Of a DNA stretch of 64,000 bases, positions 1 through 10,602 are shown in pieces. This DNA is from Bursaphelenchus xylophilus (Eukaryota; Nematoda; Chromadorea; Rhabditida; Aphelenchoididae), in assembly GCA_904066235.2 (NCBI GenBank), contig CAJFCV020000005.1:9233501-9297500 (forward strand), given 5' to 3'. The position numbers were made by a program, and so were the translations under genes. Positions within the stretch are counted from its first letter, which is position 1. Every line of letters begins with the position of its first letter. Under the pieces are notes generated by a model. It saw only the letters and a program-made list of their open reading frames with translations, was not told the DNA's origin and ran no database searches.

Positions 1-2404
1 TTTGTTTGAATAATTGAGGTCACAGTCTCACAATCGGTGGTAAGTCGGGATAAGATGGCACCGGTCTTTTGCTGATCAAAAAACGCAATTTCCTGGCTGA
101 TCAATGAGTCGAACAGGTCTTTGCGCATTCGACGATTCACAAGAGCTCCGGCCCAATTAAAGACGGCTCCGCGAAGACCGGCAAAGACGGAGCTGAAAGC
201 ACTGTCATTTTTGGGTTGACTTTAGATGTTAAAAGACAATGTTTTGGCTCACTGTGTCAGAAGGAAAAAAATAATTTTAATAGCTGACTTCTCCGATTTT
301 TTGCGGCAAAAAAGGCTTGGTTTTCAATTCAAAACTTTCAACTTACGCGACAGCAATGAGACCGCACATAACAAACAACGTCGAATAAAAAGCATCTGTT
401 GACTCTTTGTCCCTATGAACAATGTTGGCGATGACTTTTCCAGTGTAGTAGGGAATGAAGGATCTTGCTGCAATTGGATAGTAATATACATTGTTTGCTG
501 TGCTATTTTATCTTATACATATAAAAAATGGACCTGAAGTGCGATTTTCTTTAAATTTGCATACGCATTGGGCATAGACCACATATCAATTCCTGAAAAT
601 CTTGGCTTGCTATGTACAGGCGCATCCTAGATATTGAACGATCTTTGCCGCCGAGAGAGTACGCGAAACGCAGAAACGCAGACAACGTAAAAAAACACTT
701 TTTTGGCAATATCTTCGCCAGTTTTGGGCAAAAAATTGACTTTTTGCAGAGACATTACCCTCTACATTAGAAATAGTCAGGAAAGTTTTTATGATAAAAT
801 TCGCAAAAAAGTGTCGCATTTTGGCCAACCTTCCACCAAAAAATCCGCTCATATCTGCGAAGCGCGAGCTAAGACTCTCGCATGTTTCGTAAAAAACTAT
901 TTTAAATTTGTGCCAAGTTTTGATCAAAATCTGAGCGTCGCACTTAGGGTACCTGCTAGTTATGATGAACATAAACCTACAAGTCGGCTAGCATAAAATA
1001 TTCTCATTTTTCTGCCACGCAACTTACCAGAAGCTGTAATCAGCAGGAAAATAAAAGCCAAACAAAACCACTGCCAATACTTGCCGGCGTATTTCATCAA
1101 GAATTTGACATGTGCCATAACCGACTGCCTTGTGATCGGCTCTTTCCCGTCTTCCTTCTCATCGGTATTACCAGCGTTCTCAGACGCTGCTTCTGCGTCT
1201 CCCAGCATCGTTTCTGCCCCCTCTTCCATTCGCTCATAGTTGGCCGGATTAAAAAGTTGTTTTAGAACAACAGAATTGAAGATATATAACGACCAAAATG
1301 AGCCAAAAATGTTCCAGAATAGTGAGAGCCAAACACCAAAGAATTCGAGTTGGTTGGGGCGCTCGGCGAAGCAGAGGATCTTAAAAACTTGTATTTTTTG
1401 AAATTTTCAAGAGCAATCTTATACATAGTTGTTAAATTTTTGTGTGTTTTCAAAATTTTCTAAGAGGGAAGTACCCCAATTCCGACGCTCAGATTTCGGA
1501 AACTTTGTCATAAATTTTGAATAGTTTCTTCTAAAAGATATGCAAGCATCATAGCTTGTGCTTTGCAGAAACGACCGAGGTTTTTAGATCAAAAATCGGA
1601 AAAACCCCGACATTTTATTCCAAATTTCGGCAAAAAGTCATACATACCCTTCTACCGTAGAGGGTAATATTTTCACAAAAAGTAAATTTTTTCCGCACGA
1701 AACTGGCAAAGTTATGGCCAAAAAGTGTTTCTTTAACCGTTCTCTGCGTTTTCGCGTGCTCTCTCGGCGGCAAAGATCGTTCTACATCAATGGCGCTTGC
1801 AAGCACGGGTTAAAAATTAGTTACAGCAATTAGGTATCGGTATCTTTTACTTAAAAAATATTAAGGATTTATTTTATAACTTTTTTAAATAGTTCTTTGA
1901 TAAATTTTTGCTAACTGGGTCAAATTTATAGCTCCAAAAGAAGCATACCCGAAGGGGTTTGCAAAATTCGGATACTTGGATGCAGATACGGTACATCCAA
2001 TTTTTTATTGGATACGATTTTTTGGCTAAAAATATCCGTATGCGCATACGTATACGTAGCTGAAACAAAAAACAATCGTGAAATCGAAACCCACTCACCT
2101 TGACCAATGAAAACGAAATCGAACACGCTGCAACGCTATTAAGCGAAAAGGAAAATAACAACAGCGGCTTTTTAAAAGCCACCATAATCATTCCAACGAG
2201 TAAGAAAATAATCCTCAGCAAGTAATAAATTAGAAAGTCAAAGCCACTTGTCCGCGGATCGTACTCAATTGGATTCAAATTTTTTCCCATCATGTTAAAG
2301 TTGAAGCCAAAGTTTTGAGCATAAAATCCGTAAGGAAGTATTGTAAATAATAGGTCGAGTAGAACATAAGCAAGCAAAACAGAAATGGCTCCGATTCTGG
2401 CCAT
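1..2404 (-). CDS. Half ABC transporter, TAPL/HAF (ABCB9) type, copy A, 5' part only
   Basis: This gene starts at 2404 and leaves the window at base 1. Exons seen are 2404-2099, 1379-1028, 467-347 and 192-<1; each joins in frame with GT-AG borders. The protein opens [20 protein letters not shown], a hydrophobic N-terminal membrane domain, followed by an acidic linker and the first part of the six-helix ABC membrane domain ([39 protein letters not shown]). It aligns exon for exon with the complete copy at 10603-14096: exons 1 and 3 have identical lengths (306 and 121 nt) and exon 2 is two codons shorter. Intron 1 is 719 bp here against 43 bp in the other copy, mostly because a MITE sits in it; intron 2 carries a second remnant. 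The nucleotide-binding domain lies outside the window, so activity cannot be judged. The visible exons are intact. Family members sit in lysosome-type membranes as dimers and move peptides; this role is inferred. Confidence 0.85.
602..960 (-). mobile_element. Family B MITE remnant in intron 2 of ABC copy A
   Basis: This is an inverted, truncated copy of the ~450-bp family whose intact copies lie at 16705-17154 and 43746-44197. It holds the hallmark inner segment with CGGCGGCAAAGATCG-like sequence and ends near 957 with the TIR-side motif ATCTGAGCGTCGCACTTAGG. It interrupts no exon. Confidence 0.7.
1463..1810 (+). mobile_element. Family B MITE, 3'-truncated, in intron 1 of ABC copy A
   Basis: The copy starts with GGGAAGTACCCCAATTCCGA and runs through the conserved interior to GGCGCTTGCAAGCACGGG; the distal terminus is missing. 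It accounts for about half of the expansion of this intron compared with the 43-bp intron in the paralogue. Confidence 0.75.
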
Positions 2405-2589
2405 TTTTAGATCTTCCTGGAAAAGGTGGAGATGGATCTGAAAGAAAATTTTTCGCACCCCAAGAATCCTATAAATGAATATTCGCCCCATACAGAGTAT
2501 TTCCACAAAATTTGCAGAAAATTCGCTGGATTTTTTGCATTTTTTAGCCAGAAGTAACAAAAAGAAACACAAATTTTCCCCTCCTATTG

Positions 2590-2855
2590 CATCATAGGAG
2601 AAGGGAAGTGTGCTCGGAAAAAGCACTCTCTTTTAGCCGGGCTCGAGCAAAGTTCCGTCTGAAGAGGTGCGAAAAACCAAAAGGAACGTTGAAGCACTCA
2701 AAACCACAAAAACAGTTTCATTACTTGTACGTTCGCAAAGTCGCTGCATTGATTTTTGCGACATGCATTGTTCAGAAACAAAAGTGCACCTTTCCCTGTG
2801 CATTTTTTGCTTTTTTCACTAGGTTTTTTTGGCTGTCGCTCGCATCCTAAAATTT
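2590..2855. mobile_element. Family E repeat (GCACTGTGC-type), degenerate copy
   Basis: The segment carries GTTCGCAAAGTCGCTGCATT, CGACATGCATTGTTCAGAAA and GGCTGTCGCTCGCATCC, the core sequence of the family at 38684-38884, 47296-47505 and 51895-52275. It lies upstream of ABC copy A, within what would be its promoter region. Confidence 0.6.
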
Positions 2856-2859
2856 TTTT

Positions 2860-2989
2860 ACAAGGACAGTACTTTTATAGGGGCTCCTACTTTTTGACGG
2901 GACAATCTCAAAAAATCAGAAAAAATGTGCTGATCAAGGATATATAAAATGGGCAGCTAATTGAGCCCCCATAAAAGTACTTTCCTTGT
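2860..2989. mobile_element. Family C mini-element, 130 bp with ~28-bp terminal inverted repeats
   Basis: It starts ACAAGGACAGTACTTTTAT and ends ATAAAAGTACTTTCCTTGT, an inverted pair. The interior (CAAAAAGTAGGAGC-like, GTGCTGATCAAGGATATATA) matches one arm of the large foldback at 14609-15203. It is a compact relative of that element. Confidence 0.8.
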
Positions 2990-3461
2990 TAGAACAATTC
3001 CAGCGCCAAAAACGACTCCAGCAACTTTACGAACGAACAAGTACGCCGTGGTTAGGAACTCTCTATGATGTCAGCTTCTTTTATAACAAACTTTTAAACA
3101 GCGATAAGATAAGACAATTTTTTTGTTGATTACAAATGAAACCCCCCGGAAATCGTGAAATGATGTCCGATTTTTTCTCCTCAGGCTTTCGAAATAATCC
3201 GCCCCTTTTTGAATACAATTTTTACCTACTTCTGCGATCTTGTTGAAATACAGGGTCTTTCAAGAAACGTGGAGGAAAGTAGGAGGCTTTAACTTTCGGC
3301 GGGGGCGGCGCAGAGGGTTCGTTTTTGGAATATGTATTTTTAAGCGACATTATTTCTTGCCTACGAAATAACAAGATTTTTAAGTGCAAACTGAGGTCGC
3401 TACAGCCTTTTGAAGAAGGTCTCTTTTATCCCGAGCACACCACTAAGAAATCTGGCGACAA
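2990..3461. other. Intergenic, no gene recognised
   Basis: Plain AT-rich sequence between the family C mini-element and the duplicated 3' flank of the ABC pseudogene. A short GC-rich patch (GGCGGGGGCGGCGCAGAGG, near 3298) is the only local feature. No coding signal is seen on either strand. Confidence 0.4.
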
Positions 3462-4228
3462 ATCCGATGCAATTCACACTGATTGAATGGAAAATTTTCA
3501 TTACTTATATATCAATTTGTTGGTCATTTATGTATGATATCTCGTAAAAGATATGAAACTTTTTACTTAAAAACTTCAACAAAAAACAAACAAAATTCAA
3601 TAAGTTTTTAGACAGCCACCGCCCATCGAAGAACGGTAATCGTTAATAAAAAGTCGTTACACATTTTCAGCCAGCAGAGGTCTCTGTTATATGATTTTCT
3701 TGAGTCACCGAGCCTCCTACAGCATTTGGAACGTCTCCATCGTCTTTCGCATGCCCACCAAAGAGCTGTCGCTTCACAAGATCCTTATAAAGCGCATCAG
3801 TTTGCATCAGGGTTTGATGGTTCCCCGCTTGAACCACTTCTCCTTTCTGGATGACAAATATCCGGTCAGCTTTCTCCACGGTGCTCAGACGGTGTGAAAT
3901 TACAATCACAGTGCGGCCGACGGCACATTGGTGTAGGGCCTTTTGGATTATGTACTCTGATTCAGAATCTAGAGCTGACGTGGCTTCATCAAGGATCAGG
4001 ACGGCTGGTTTCCGCACAAGATGTTTTTGACCGCCTGAAAGGAACTTTGAGTTATTACTCTACATTAAATGTGCTTATAGATCCTATACCCCTCCATAAA
4101 GTATGTATGTATTTATTTACCTCTCTACTTACCGCTCATCTGCACCCCCTTCTCTCCGCACTTTGTCTCATATCCCTCCTCCAGCTCTGTAATAAAGCCG
4201 TGAGCGTTGGTTAACTTCGCTGCTTCGA
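3462..4228 (-). pseudogene. Truncated 3' fragment of TAPL-type ABC transporter, copy C
   Basis: Reading leftward, homology to the complete copy (10603-14096) starts abruptly at about 4228, inside the exon holding [19 protein letters not shown], crosses an intron, and continues through the last exon to a TGA at 3667. About 200 bp of 3' flank (3462-3666) also matches the complete copy's flank at 10392-10602. Walker A and all membrane exons are absent. The last exon keeps Walker B ([12 protein letters not shown]) and the H-loop (ISHRLST), but relative to the paralogue 21 nt are missing just after GGQK, removing residues RIAIARA next to the ABC signature. The deletion is in frame and the remaining exon has no stop, so the fragment is young or only lightly decayed. 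It cannot encode a transporter. Confidence 0.85.
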
Positions 4229-4470
4229 TCAAGTTTTGGCGGCAGGACCCATTAATGAAAGTTGCACTTTCTCTTTGTCACCCTGTAAGATTGCAAAAAA
4301 AATAATTGGATAAGGTCTTTATTTTGCTAATGACACCAAAACCTTTTGATTGCAAACAATTTTCACCTTGTCTTCACCGAAAATACTCTATTATACATGA
4401 TGAAAACTTAATTTTTAATGGAAATCTGCAAAACAAACGTGAGAATTTGCAAAAAAAAAGATAAAGAACA
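4229..4470. other. Intergenic, junction region
   Basis: Sequence between the broken edge of ABC copy C and the first foldback element. No coding potential or known repeat recognised. Confidence 0.4.
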
Positions 4471-5804
4471 CACAGCGCTTAGAAAAAATTTTTAGCCGTC
4501 GATCGGTGTCGAAAAAAATAGTGCTTACAATTCGGTGTGTATTTCGCTAGAAACAAGAGACATTACTAAACTAAAAAGTGTACGTTAGACAGTAAAGGAT
4601 TGCCATTCCACGTATACAAATCGCGCCATAATAGCTTGCGTTAAAATACTGAGAAAGTAAAGATCGAAAAAATTAACCTTCAGGTTATAAAAAGTGTACT
4701 TTCCGGGCCAGAAACACTAAAGTTTTTCTTCTATTATGTGGTGAATTTAGAGAGCTATAACATATTAAAATTTTGTAAATTTCCTGGGCCTTTTAGCATA
4801 GTTATGGTGCTCAAAAAGGCCGTTTTTGTACTTTTTTAACTTATTTGCACTTTAAGGTCGAAAAATGAAAACATTGTATATATAACGGGCTGTCAAGATC
4901 ATTGTGGTCATCCATGCCAAATTTCCTCTTTTTCCGACGCTAACGAGTCGTTGAATACGAATGTCAAGATGGAAACTTCGTATCTTCAGACTTGTAAGAA
5001 AAGAGTAATGAAATCTTTGGTTGGCATGAACTACAGCACTGCTGGTCTCAATGAATCTCTGGCCGAGATTACAAAGGCTAAACTCAGCTTTACGGGTGAT
5101 TTGAGTAAGTGGTTGCAAGCTCACACCTCGGCTTTGATCAGAATTATCTGTTGAACTCAACGTTCGAAATGAAAAGGCATATTTTGGCTTGATGGCAAAA
5201 GGTTGGCATAGAGTGTATTTGGGCAATATGTGTAGGCTCAAAGCGCGATTTTGGAGCACTCAGCGTGCTTTTAATCAACAGAAATAGTGCACTTGGGTTC
5301 CATATTCTTATTGACGGACTCGTTGGCGTCGGAAAAAGTTGAAAATTGGCATGGATGACCACAATGATCTTGACAAACCGTTGTATATAGAATATCTTCA
5401 CTTTTTGACCTTAAAAGTGAAAAAAGTGCAAAAACGGCCTTTTTGTAGCACCACAGCTATGCTGAAAGGCCCAGGAAATTTACAAAATTTGAATATGTTA
5501 TAGCTCTCTGAATTTTCCACAGAAAAGAAGAAAAAAAATCTGTTTCTGGCTCGGAAAATACATTTTATAACCTGAAGGCTGAAATTTTAATTTTTTCGAT
5601 CTTTATTTTCTCAGTATTAACGCAAGCTATGATGACGCGATTTATATACATCGAATGACAATCTTTTACAGTCCAACATACTCATTTTTGTTGAGTAACA
5701 TCTGTTGTTGCTAGCGAAGAAAAGACCGAACGGCAAGCACTACTTTTTATTTTTTCGACTTTTCGACACCGGTCGACGGCGGAAAAATTGTTCGGAACGC
5801 TGTG
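4471..5804. mobile_element. Foldback element 1, ~1.33 kb, arms ~450-480 bp
   Basis: The left arm runs from CACAGCGCTTAG (4471) to about 4955 and the right arm from about 5310 to CGCTGTG (5804) as an imperfect reverse complement. Paired landmarks include CGGTGTCGAAAA, TAACGCAAGCTAT against its complement, AAATTTCCTGGGCC and GATCATTGTGGTCATCCATG. The ~350-bp centre carries a 67-codon plus-strand reading frame starting near 4951 and longer overlapping minus-strand frames, but none matches a protein I know. Arms are about 80-85 percent alike by eye, so the element is not recent. It lies between ABC copy C and the chemoreceptor gene. Confidence 0.8.
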
Positions 5805-5859
5805 AGTCGCAACGCTCCAAATTACCATGAAAATCAGCCAAGTCATCAACCACGAAGGA

Positions 5860-6331
5860 CGGAAAGGTCCGCTAAAAAAAGAAAAGTGGAGGGCGGGTAG
5901 GGGGGAGGTTTTCGATGGTGCTGATTTCGAATATCGTATCCATTTTTTCTTAATTTTACAATTTTGCTTAAGCAGTAGTGTTAATTAGTAATTTAAAAAA
6001 AAAATTTATTAAGGGATTTAGGGGTTTTTGGTGGTGCTGATTTTGAAAATTGTATCATTTCTTCTGAATTTTTGCCTATCTTCCTCAATTCTTTAAAATA
6101 AACGTTTTAATTGGTGAAAACTTGGTCAAACTTGTATGATATTGTAAGAAAACTTATGACGCTTTTTTCGTCTTTACAGCGAAAATGACACTACTGCTTA
6201 AGCAAAATTGTAAAATTCATAAAAAAATTGATACGATTTTCGAAATCAGCGCCATCGAAAACCTCCTCCCACCCTTCCCCCGCCCTCCTCTTTGCTTTTT
6301 TTAGCGGACCTTTCCGCAGCGGACCTTTCCG
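5860..6331. mobile_element. Foldback element 2, ~470 bp, arms ~115 bp
   Basis: The left arm starts CGGAAAGGTCCGCT and continues through a G-rich stretch and ATTTTACAATTTTGCTTAAG; the right arm is its complement ending in AGCGGACCTTTCCG. The terminal 14-bp motif is duplicated at the right end (6303-6331). There is no coding potential. It sits only 55 bp from foldback element 1. Confidence 0.8.
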
Positions 6332-6513
6332 TACTCAATCGTCATCAACATGTTTGCGAACGCTTGTTTTTGAAACCATTTAATAATATTTTTTGGCATC
6401 TCGAAACAACAAAATGTCACTATTGATTGGATCAAGAAATCTTTATTTTACAAAAAGAAAAAGAGCATTATTGCGCGATTAGCACTGACCCCAACTGACT
6501 TCCATCCTCGAAT

Positions 6514-8743
6514 TTAGGAATATGCATTGCTCGGAGCGGTACCGATCACATTTCCAAACGAATTTCCACCACCCGAGTTACTGGCCAACGTCGATTTGAC
6601 GTGAAAAAGGATCTTCTTGAGGAGGATTCGTTGAATACTCCGGTTGATTAGAAGGTAGACTATTGGTGGAGAGCCTGCAGATAATATTTTAATGGATTTT
6701 TAGGGGATTAATATCCTTTCGGATAAGTTTTATTTACCTTGCACTAGAAGCCACAAGATGTGACTAACTTTAGCGATCCACAAAGGTAGCGGCAAGAATT
6801 GAATGAAGGTATAGCCGGTGGCAGCTACAGTGATGCAGGCACTGATTATACAGCATTGAATGAACAGCTGAAGATAGGCTTTTTATAGGGTTTTTGACAG
6901 ATTTATATTGTACTAGGTCAGGTGATCTCGTTTTTAACAAAGATCAATCTTTTATTGGGGAAAATACATTTGCCTTGTAGAAGATGGAGTAAACTTACAC
7001 TGAAATCCTTTTTCGAAGCTACTGAGTGACTTTTACTCTTTAGTAAGGCTCGGTTTTTCAGGAAGAAGACGATGTAAATTGTAGGCAGTATAATGCTGAA
7101 GGACAGGTTGTCTGCATTGTGAATTGGCATGGAATACTGAAAACGGACCTTATAGGGGATTTTCAGGCGTATGTCAGATATCTTTTATTATTTTGGGACA
7201 TAAATTAAATCATCGTAATATCAAGATTTTACAGTGCTGGACCTGACCCAGTGGCGAAAAACGTACCATTTTGCATACGGGAAGCATCAAAAAATGTGGC
7301 GAAATGCCTCTCTACAACTAAAGAAACTCCGTTTTGAACCATGCCTTACAAAAAGAGCGGGCGGCTTTTGAAATCGGAGACTTTTCACTTGGAGAGGGAG
7401 GTATTTTGCTACATTTTGTGATACGTCCATGTAGAACATGTTCTTACAAAGTTGTCTACATCCACCACACTCTCGATGAATGGGTTGAACGTCCAGCTTC
7501 CCAAGATGGGAGAGTACGCGACTGGGGTTCCAAAAACCGAAGACACCAGGCCAACCAGCAAGGGGATGGACAGCCAGAAGTAGACGGGATTTTTTCGGAA
7601 CCAGTGTTTCTTGTCAGTTAGTGAGGCAATGCGGTTCAGCGCTAGGATCACCGCCGCCCAGGAGTATGCCATCCAAACCCTTAAAAGGTCAACTGTAATA
7701 TCATTTTTGTATCCAAATAGTGTAAAGACTACGAAACTTTAAATTTAATGATTTTGTCGAAATAGGAAATAAAGTTTCCTACCAAGTAGTACAGTTCCAA
7801 CAATATTATTCATCAATCTTGCATCACAATACATCACTCCGTAAAAGCTGAGAAATCCGGATAAAAGACCGGTAATTGGGATGGTAATGCAGTCGTAGCA
7901 GGCCATCTGGACCATGATCTTGTAGCAGGGATTGGCGTAGAGCTCTTTCCTGGTCATCGCGTACAAACATGGGACGTACAGTACCTGAAGTAATATAATC
8001 TCAGGTTGTTGTTGTTTCCATTTACATCTTCCGTAACTATTTCCTTGGAAACTTGGTAGTGTTACGGTAGCATCTGTAATCCACGAAATTCCAGAAATTT
8101 TCGAAATAAATAACCTTTCCGATGTTTACAAACTTAGAAAACACGTGGAACAAAATAGCGTGAAATTCAGTTTACACAATTGCCCCGCAATTTCACTTAA
8201 TATACCTTTAAAATCTTGTATAATTGGAGCTATAAAGCTTGCGGAAAGATCTGGGCGTATCCCTTGAACTCGTTTCCCGACTGCAATAGATCGGGCGTTA
8301 AATGCAAAACTTTAAGTTCGTAGTCTTCAATTCATTCTCGGAAGCTTTAGTCGGGCTTTTCAGCGGCATTTCAACGATCTTTTCACGGGAGAGCACGCAA
8401 AATGTGGAGAGTGGGCCAGACAGATAAAGTTCCTTTTTGTCTGGCTGACCCTTCGGGATTTTTCGTACTCTTGTAAAGAAGCCCGTTGAACATCGCGTTG
8501 CCGTTAAAAACGGAGTAAAACTTCAGTGGATGAATGTTCACAATATGCCCTGTGATTTGACTCAAAAACTCCCTAAAATCAGCAAATTAAGACCTCCCTT
8601 ACCATGTAGACCACACTGACGCCGAACAAGAACAGTCCATAAAAGGGATGTCGTCGCTCGCTCTCCGGAATCGCACTAGCGTTGTATTGCGAGCAGTTCC
8701 AATGGGCCTCAAAGAACTCATGTCTTCGTATCATCAAATCCAT
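6514..8743 (-). CDS. Serpentine receptor class T (Srt) chemoreceptor
   Basis: Six exons (8743-8603, 7984-7783, 7692-7448, 7136-6999, 6867-6738, 6674-6514) join in frame to a 338-residue protein, the usual size for Srt receptors. Family marks visible are the N-terminal HWNCSQYN segment, LYVPCLYAM at the end of the first helix, NPCYKIM before the second, a YC pair after GVM in the first outer loop, LNRI after the third helix, and the tail motif SPPIVYLLINRSIQR. Srt proteins are seven-helix receptors of nematode sensory neurons; ligand unknown. Start at 8743 is the first ATG before the conserved HEFFEAHW region. Intron 3 holds a partly eroded family A MITE (7232-7433). All reading frames are open and splice sites canonical, so the gene looks functional. 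It lies between two copies of the ABC transporter on the same strand. Confidence 0.88.
7232..7433. mobile_element. Family A MITE (TA-flanked) in intron 3 of the Srt gene
   Basis: It starts with CAGTGCTGGACCTGACCCAG after TA and contains the palindromic core (AAAATGTGGCGAAATGCCTC and its complement). The right terminus is eroded before the exon 3 donor at 7447. Confidence 0.7.
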
Positions 8744-10391
8744 GATCACCGCACACTCTACCGAATTCCTAACACAATAAGCGCGCTTTTACCGGCGTTC
8801 TCATCCAGTAGCGTGCTGGGAGGCGAGTCCACGCCCCTCGGCCGAATTTAACTCGGTTTTCCTCGGGAAGTGACATATGACATCCAGTCAGTCATAAAGA
8901 GGGGTTTGCTGGAAATTGGCCCTTTGCAATATTGTGGAAACTGTAGTTTACAGCACGGAGTAAAAACATTCGATCCTATATACTTCCCTGGACTGGCCGA
9001 TTGTTACTGAAAAAGTCGGGTTATTGGTTGCAAAAACAAATCCCGGATTCCGATTTTTTCTCCTCGAAGAGCGGTCGGTTTTTCCTGTCCACCCATGCCG
9101 TCGCGGGCACAAAGGGGGTTTGGGACAGTTGCCATCAACCGTATTGGAGTTCGAGTTCGTACCGTCAATGTTGATCATTTCGAACCGAGGGGAAGTTGGA
9201 AAAAAGAAAACGGTGGAGCAAATCTCGGGATATGTACTGTTCAGTTGTGGCGTTGATGCTATTGGAATGCACACCTCCTACACACACCCGCTCGGACGGT
9301 CCAGGATAAGAAGGACCAAAGCACTAAGCACTAGTTCCTTATTCTGGCCTCAACAAAGGTACTCTTCGAACTGCGCCCAAGCTTGGGAACTAACGTTAGG
9401 AAGAAAGGTTCGACCTAGCTGTCACTGAATTGCTACAATAGCTCTATAGCTTTAAGGGTACCTACAAAGGCGATGACGACTCAGTTAGTTCTAGGACAGG
9501 TCTCATCGTATAAAGTGTAAAAGCGCAGGCTGCAGCCGTTTATGAAGGGTAAAGTGGTACGTAGAAAAACGTACCTCACTGACTAAAATCCACTGTCCGA
9601 CCATTGACAACGATGAATTGAACCTGCATGCCAAATTTGGGTTAATTCTGTCCAGTTTCCGCAAAGTTATAAGTTGTGGCCAGAGTAAGGAGCTTTCACC
9701 GGATGTTGCATTGACTAGAAAATTGAAACCATACTAATTCACTCCATGATTTTTACATGCGATGAGTGAAATAAATTGAATTGAAAACAAACATTCTAAC
9801 TGATTGTGAACCTATTAACTATCAAATCAACCGTTTTGTTTTCAGCATAAAATTATATTGCAGTAGATAGATGTAACTAAAAAAACTGCCAAAAACACAG
9901 GAACAGTATGCTCAGCAAATATTTTTCAGCCTTCCAAGATCATTTCAGAACTGCTGATAACGACGTTGAAGTGTTTACATCTTAAATTAACTAGCATCCT
10001 ATTGAACAACGAAGCATGTCTATAACGAAGCGTTTCACAGGTTTCAAGACTCAATTTAGGATCCAAATCAACCTTCGTACAACGACGCGCTTCTATAGAA
10101 AGACTCATATGTTTTTGTCCAAGTCTAGTTGGGGTATAGCTCCTGAGACAATTTTCTCCATTCGTATTTCGTATGTGTTACTATAACTTGTCTAATTTGA
10201 ACCGAACCTGTTTACTTTCAATTATTGCATGATGTCATGAGGAATGAGTGAAGCCGCAGACAAAACAGGTGGATGTATTTTGCCATGAATCTTGTTGATT
10301 ATGCTGGCAATTGCATATATGTAGTACATGTATATACAGGGTAGGGCCCCGATTTGAATTGGCTATAAACGAACGAAATTAAGAAGGGATA
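8744..10391. other. Intergenic with an unresolved GC-richer open stretch at 8948-9428
   Basis: Both strands are open for over 300 nt: minus 9274-8948 (108 codons, starting MCIPIASTPQLN) and plus 9024-9428 (134 codons, TTG start). Base composition is richer in GC than the flanks and there are Cys residues in the minus reading, but no domain is recognised and no exon chain could be built. This may be a decayed gene. The rest of the interval is AT-rich and holds nothing I recognise. Confidence 0.3.
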
Positions 10392-10602
10392 AATGCGATG
10401 TAATTCACATTGATTTAATGGCGCATTTCCCCTACTTGTATATATACCAATTCGTCAGTCATTCATGTAATACCTCGCCAACGTTGATGAAACCTTTTAC
10501 TTAAAAACTGCAACAAAAACAAGACAAAATTCAACAAGGTTTTGGTCAGCTAGCGCCCATTGAAGAACGCTAATCGTAAATAAAGAAGTTCTCTGCTCAT
10601 TT
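10392..10602 (-). repeat. Duplicated 3' flank shared by ABC copies B and C
   Basis: This 210-bp downstream flank matches 3462-3666 (shared landmarks: TTTTACTTAAAAACT, AAAACAAAATTCAA-like tract, CGCCCAT..GAAGAACG). It shows that the copy C fragment arose by duplication of genomic DNA and not from a processed transcript, since introns and flank are both kept. Confidence 0.75.

Noticed and set aside
8383..8565. Extra exon of the Srt receptor
   Set aside because: Exon 1 and exon 2 join in phase without it and the peptide has no membrane or family features.
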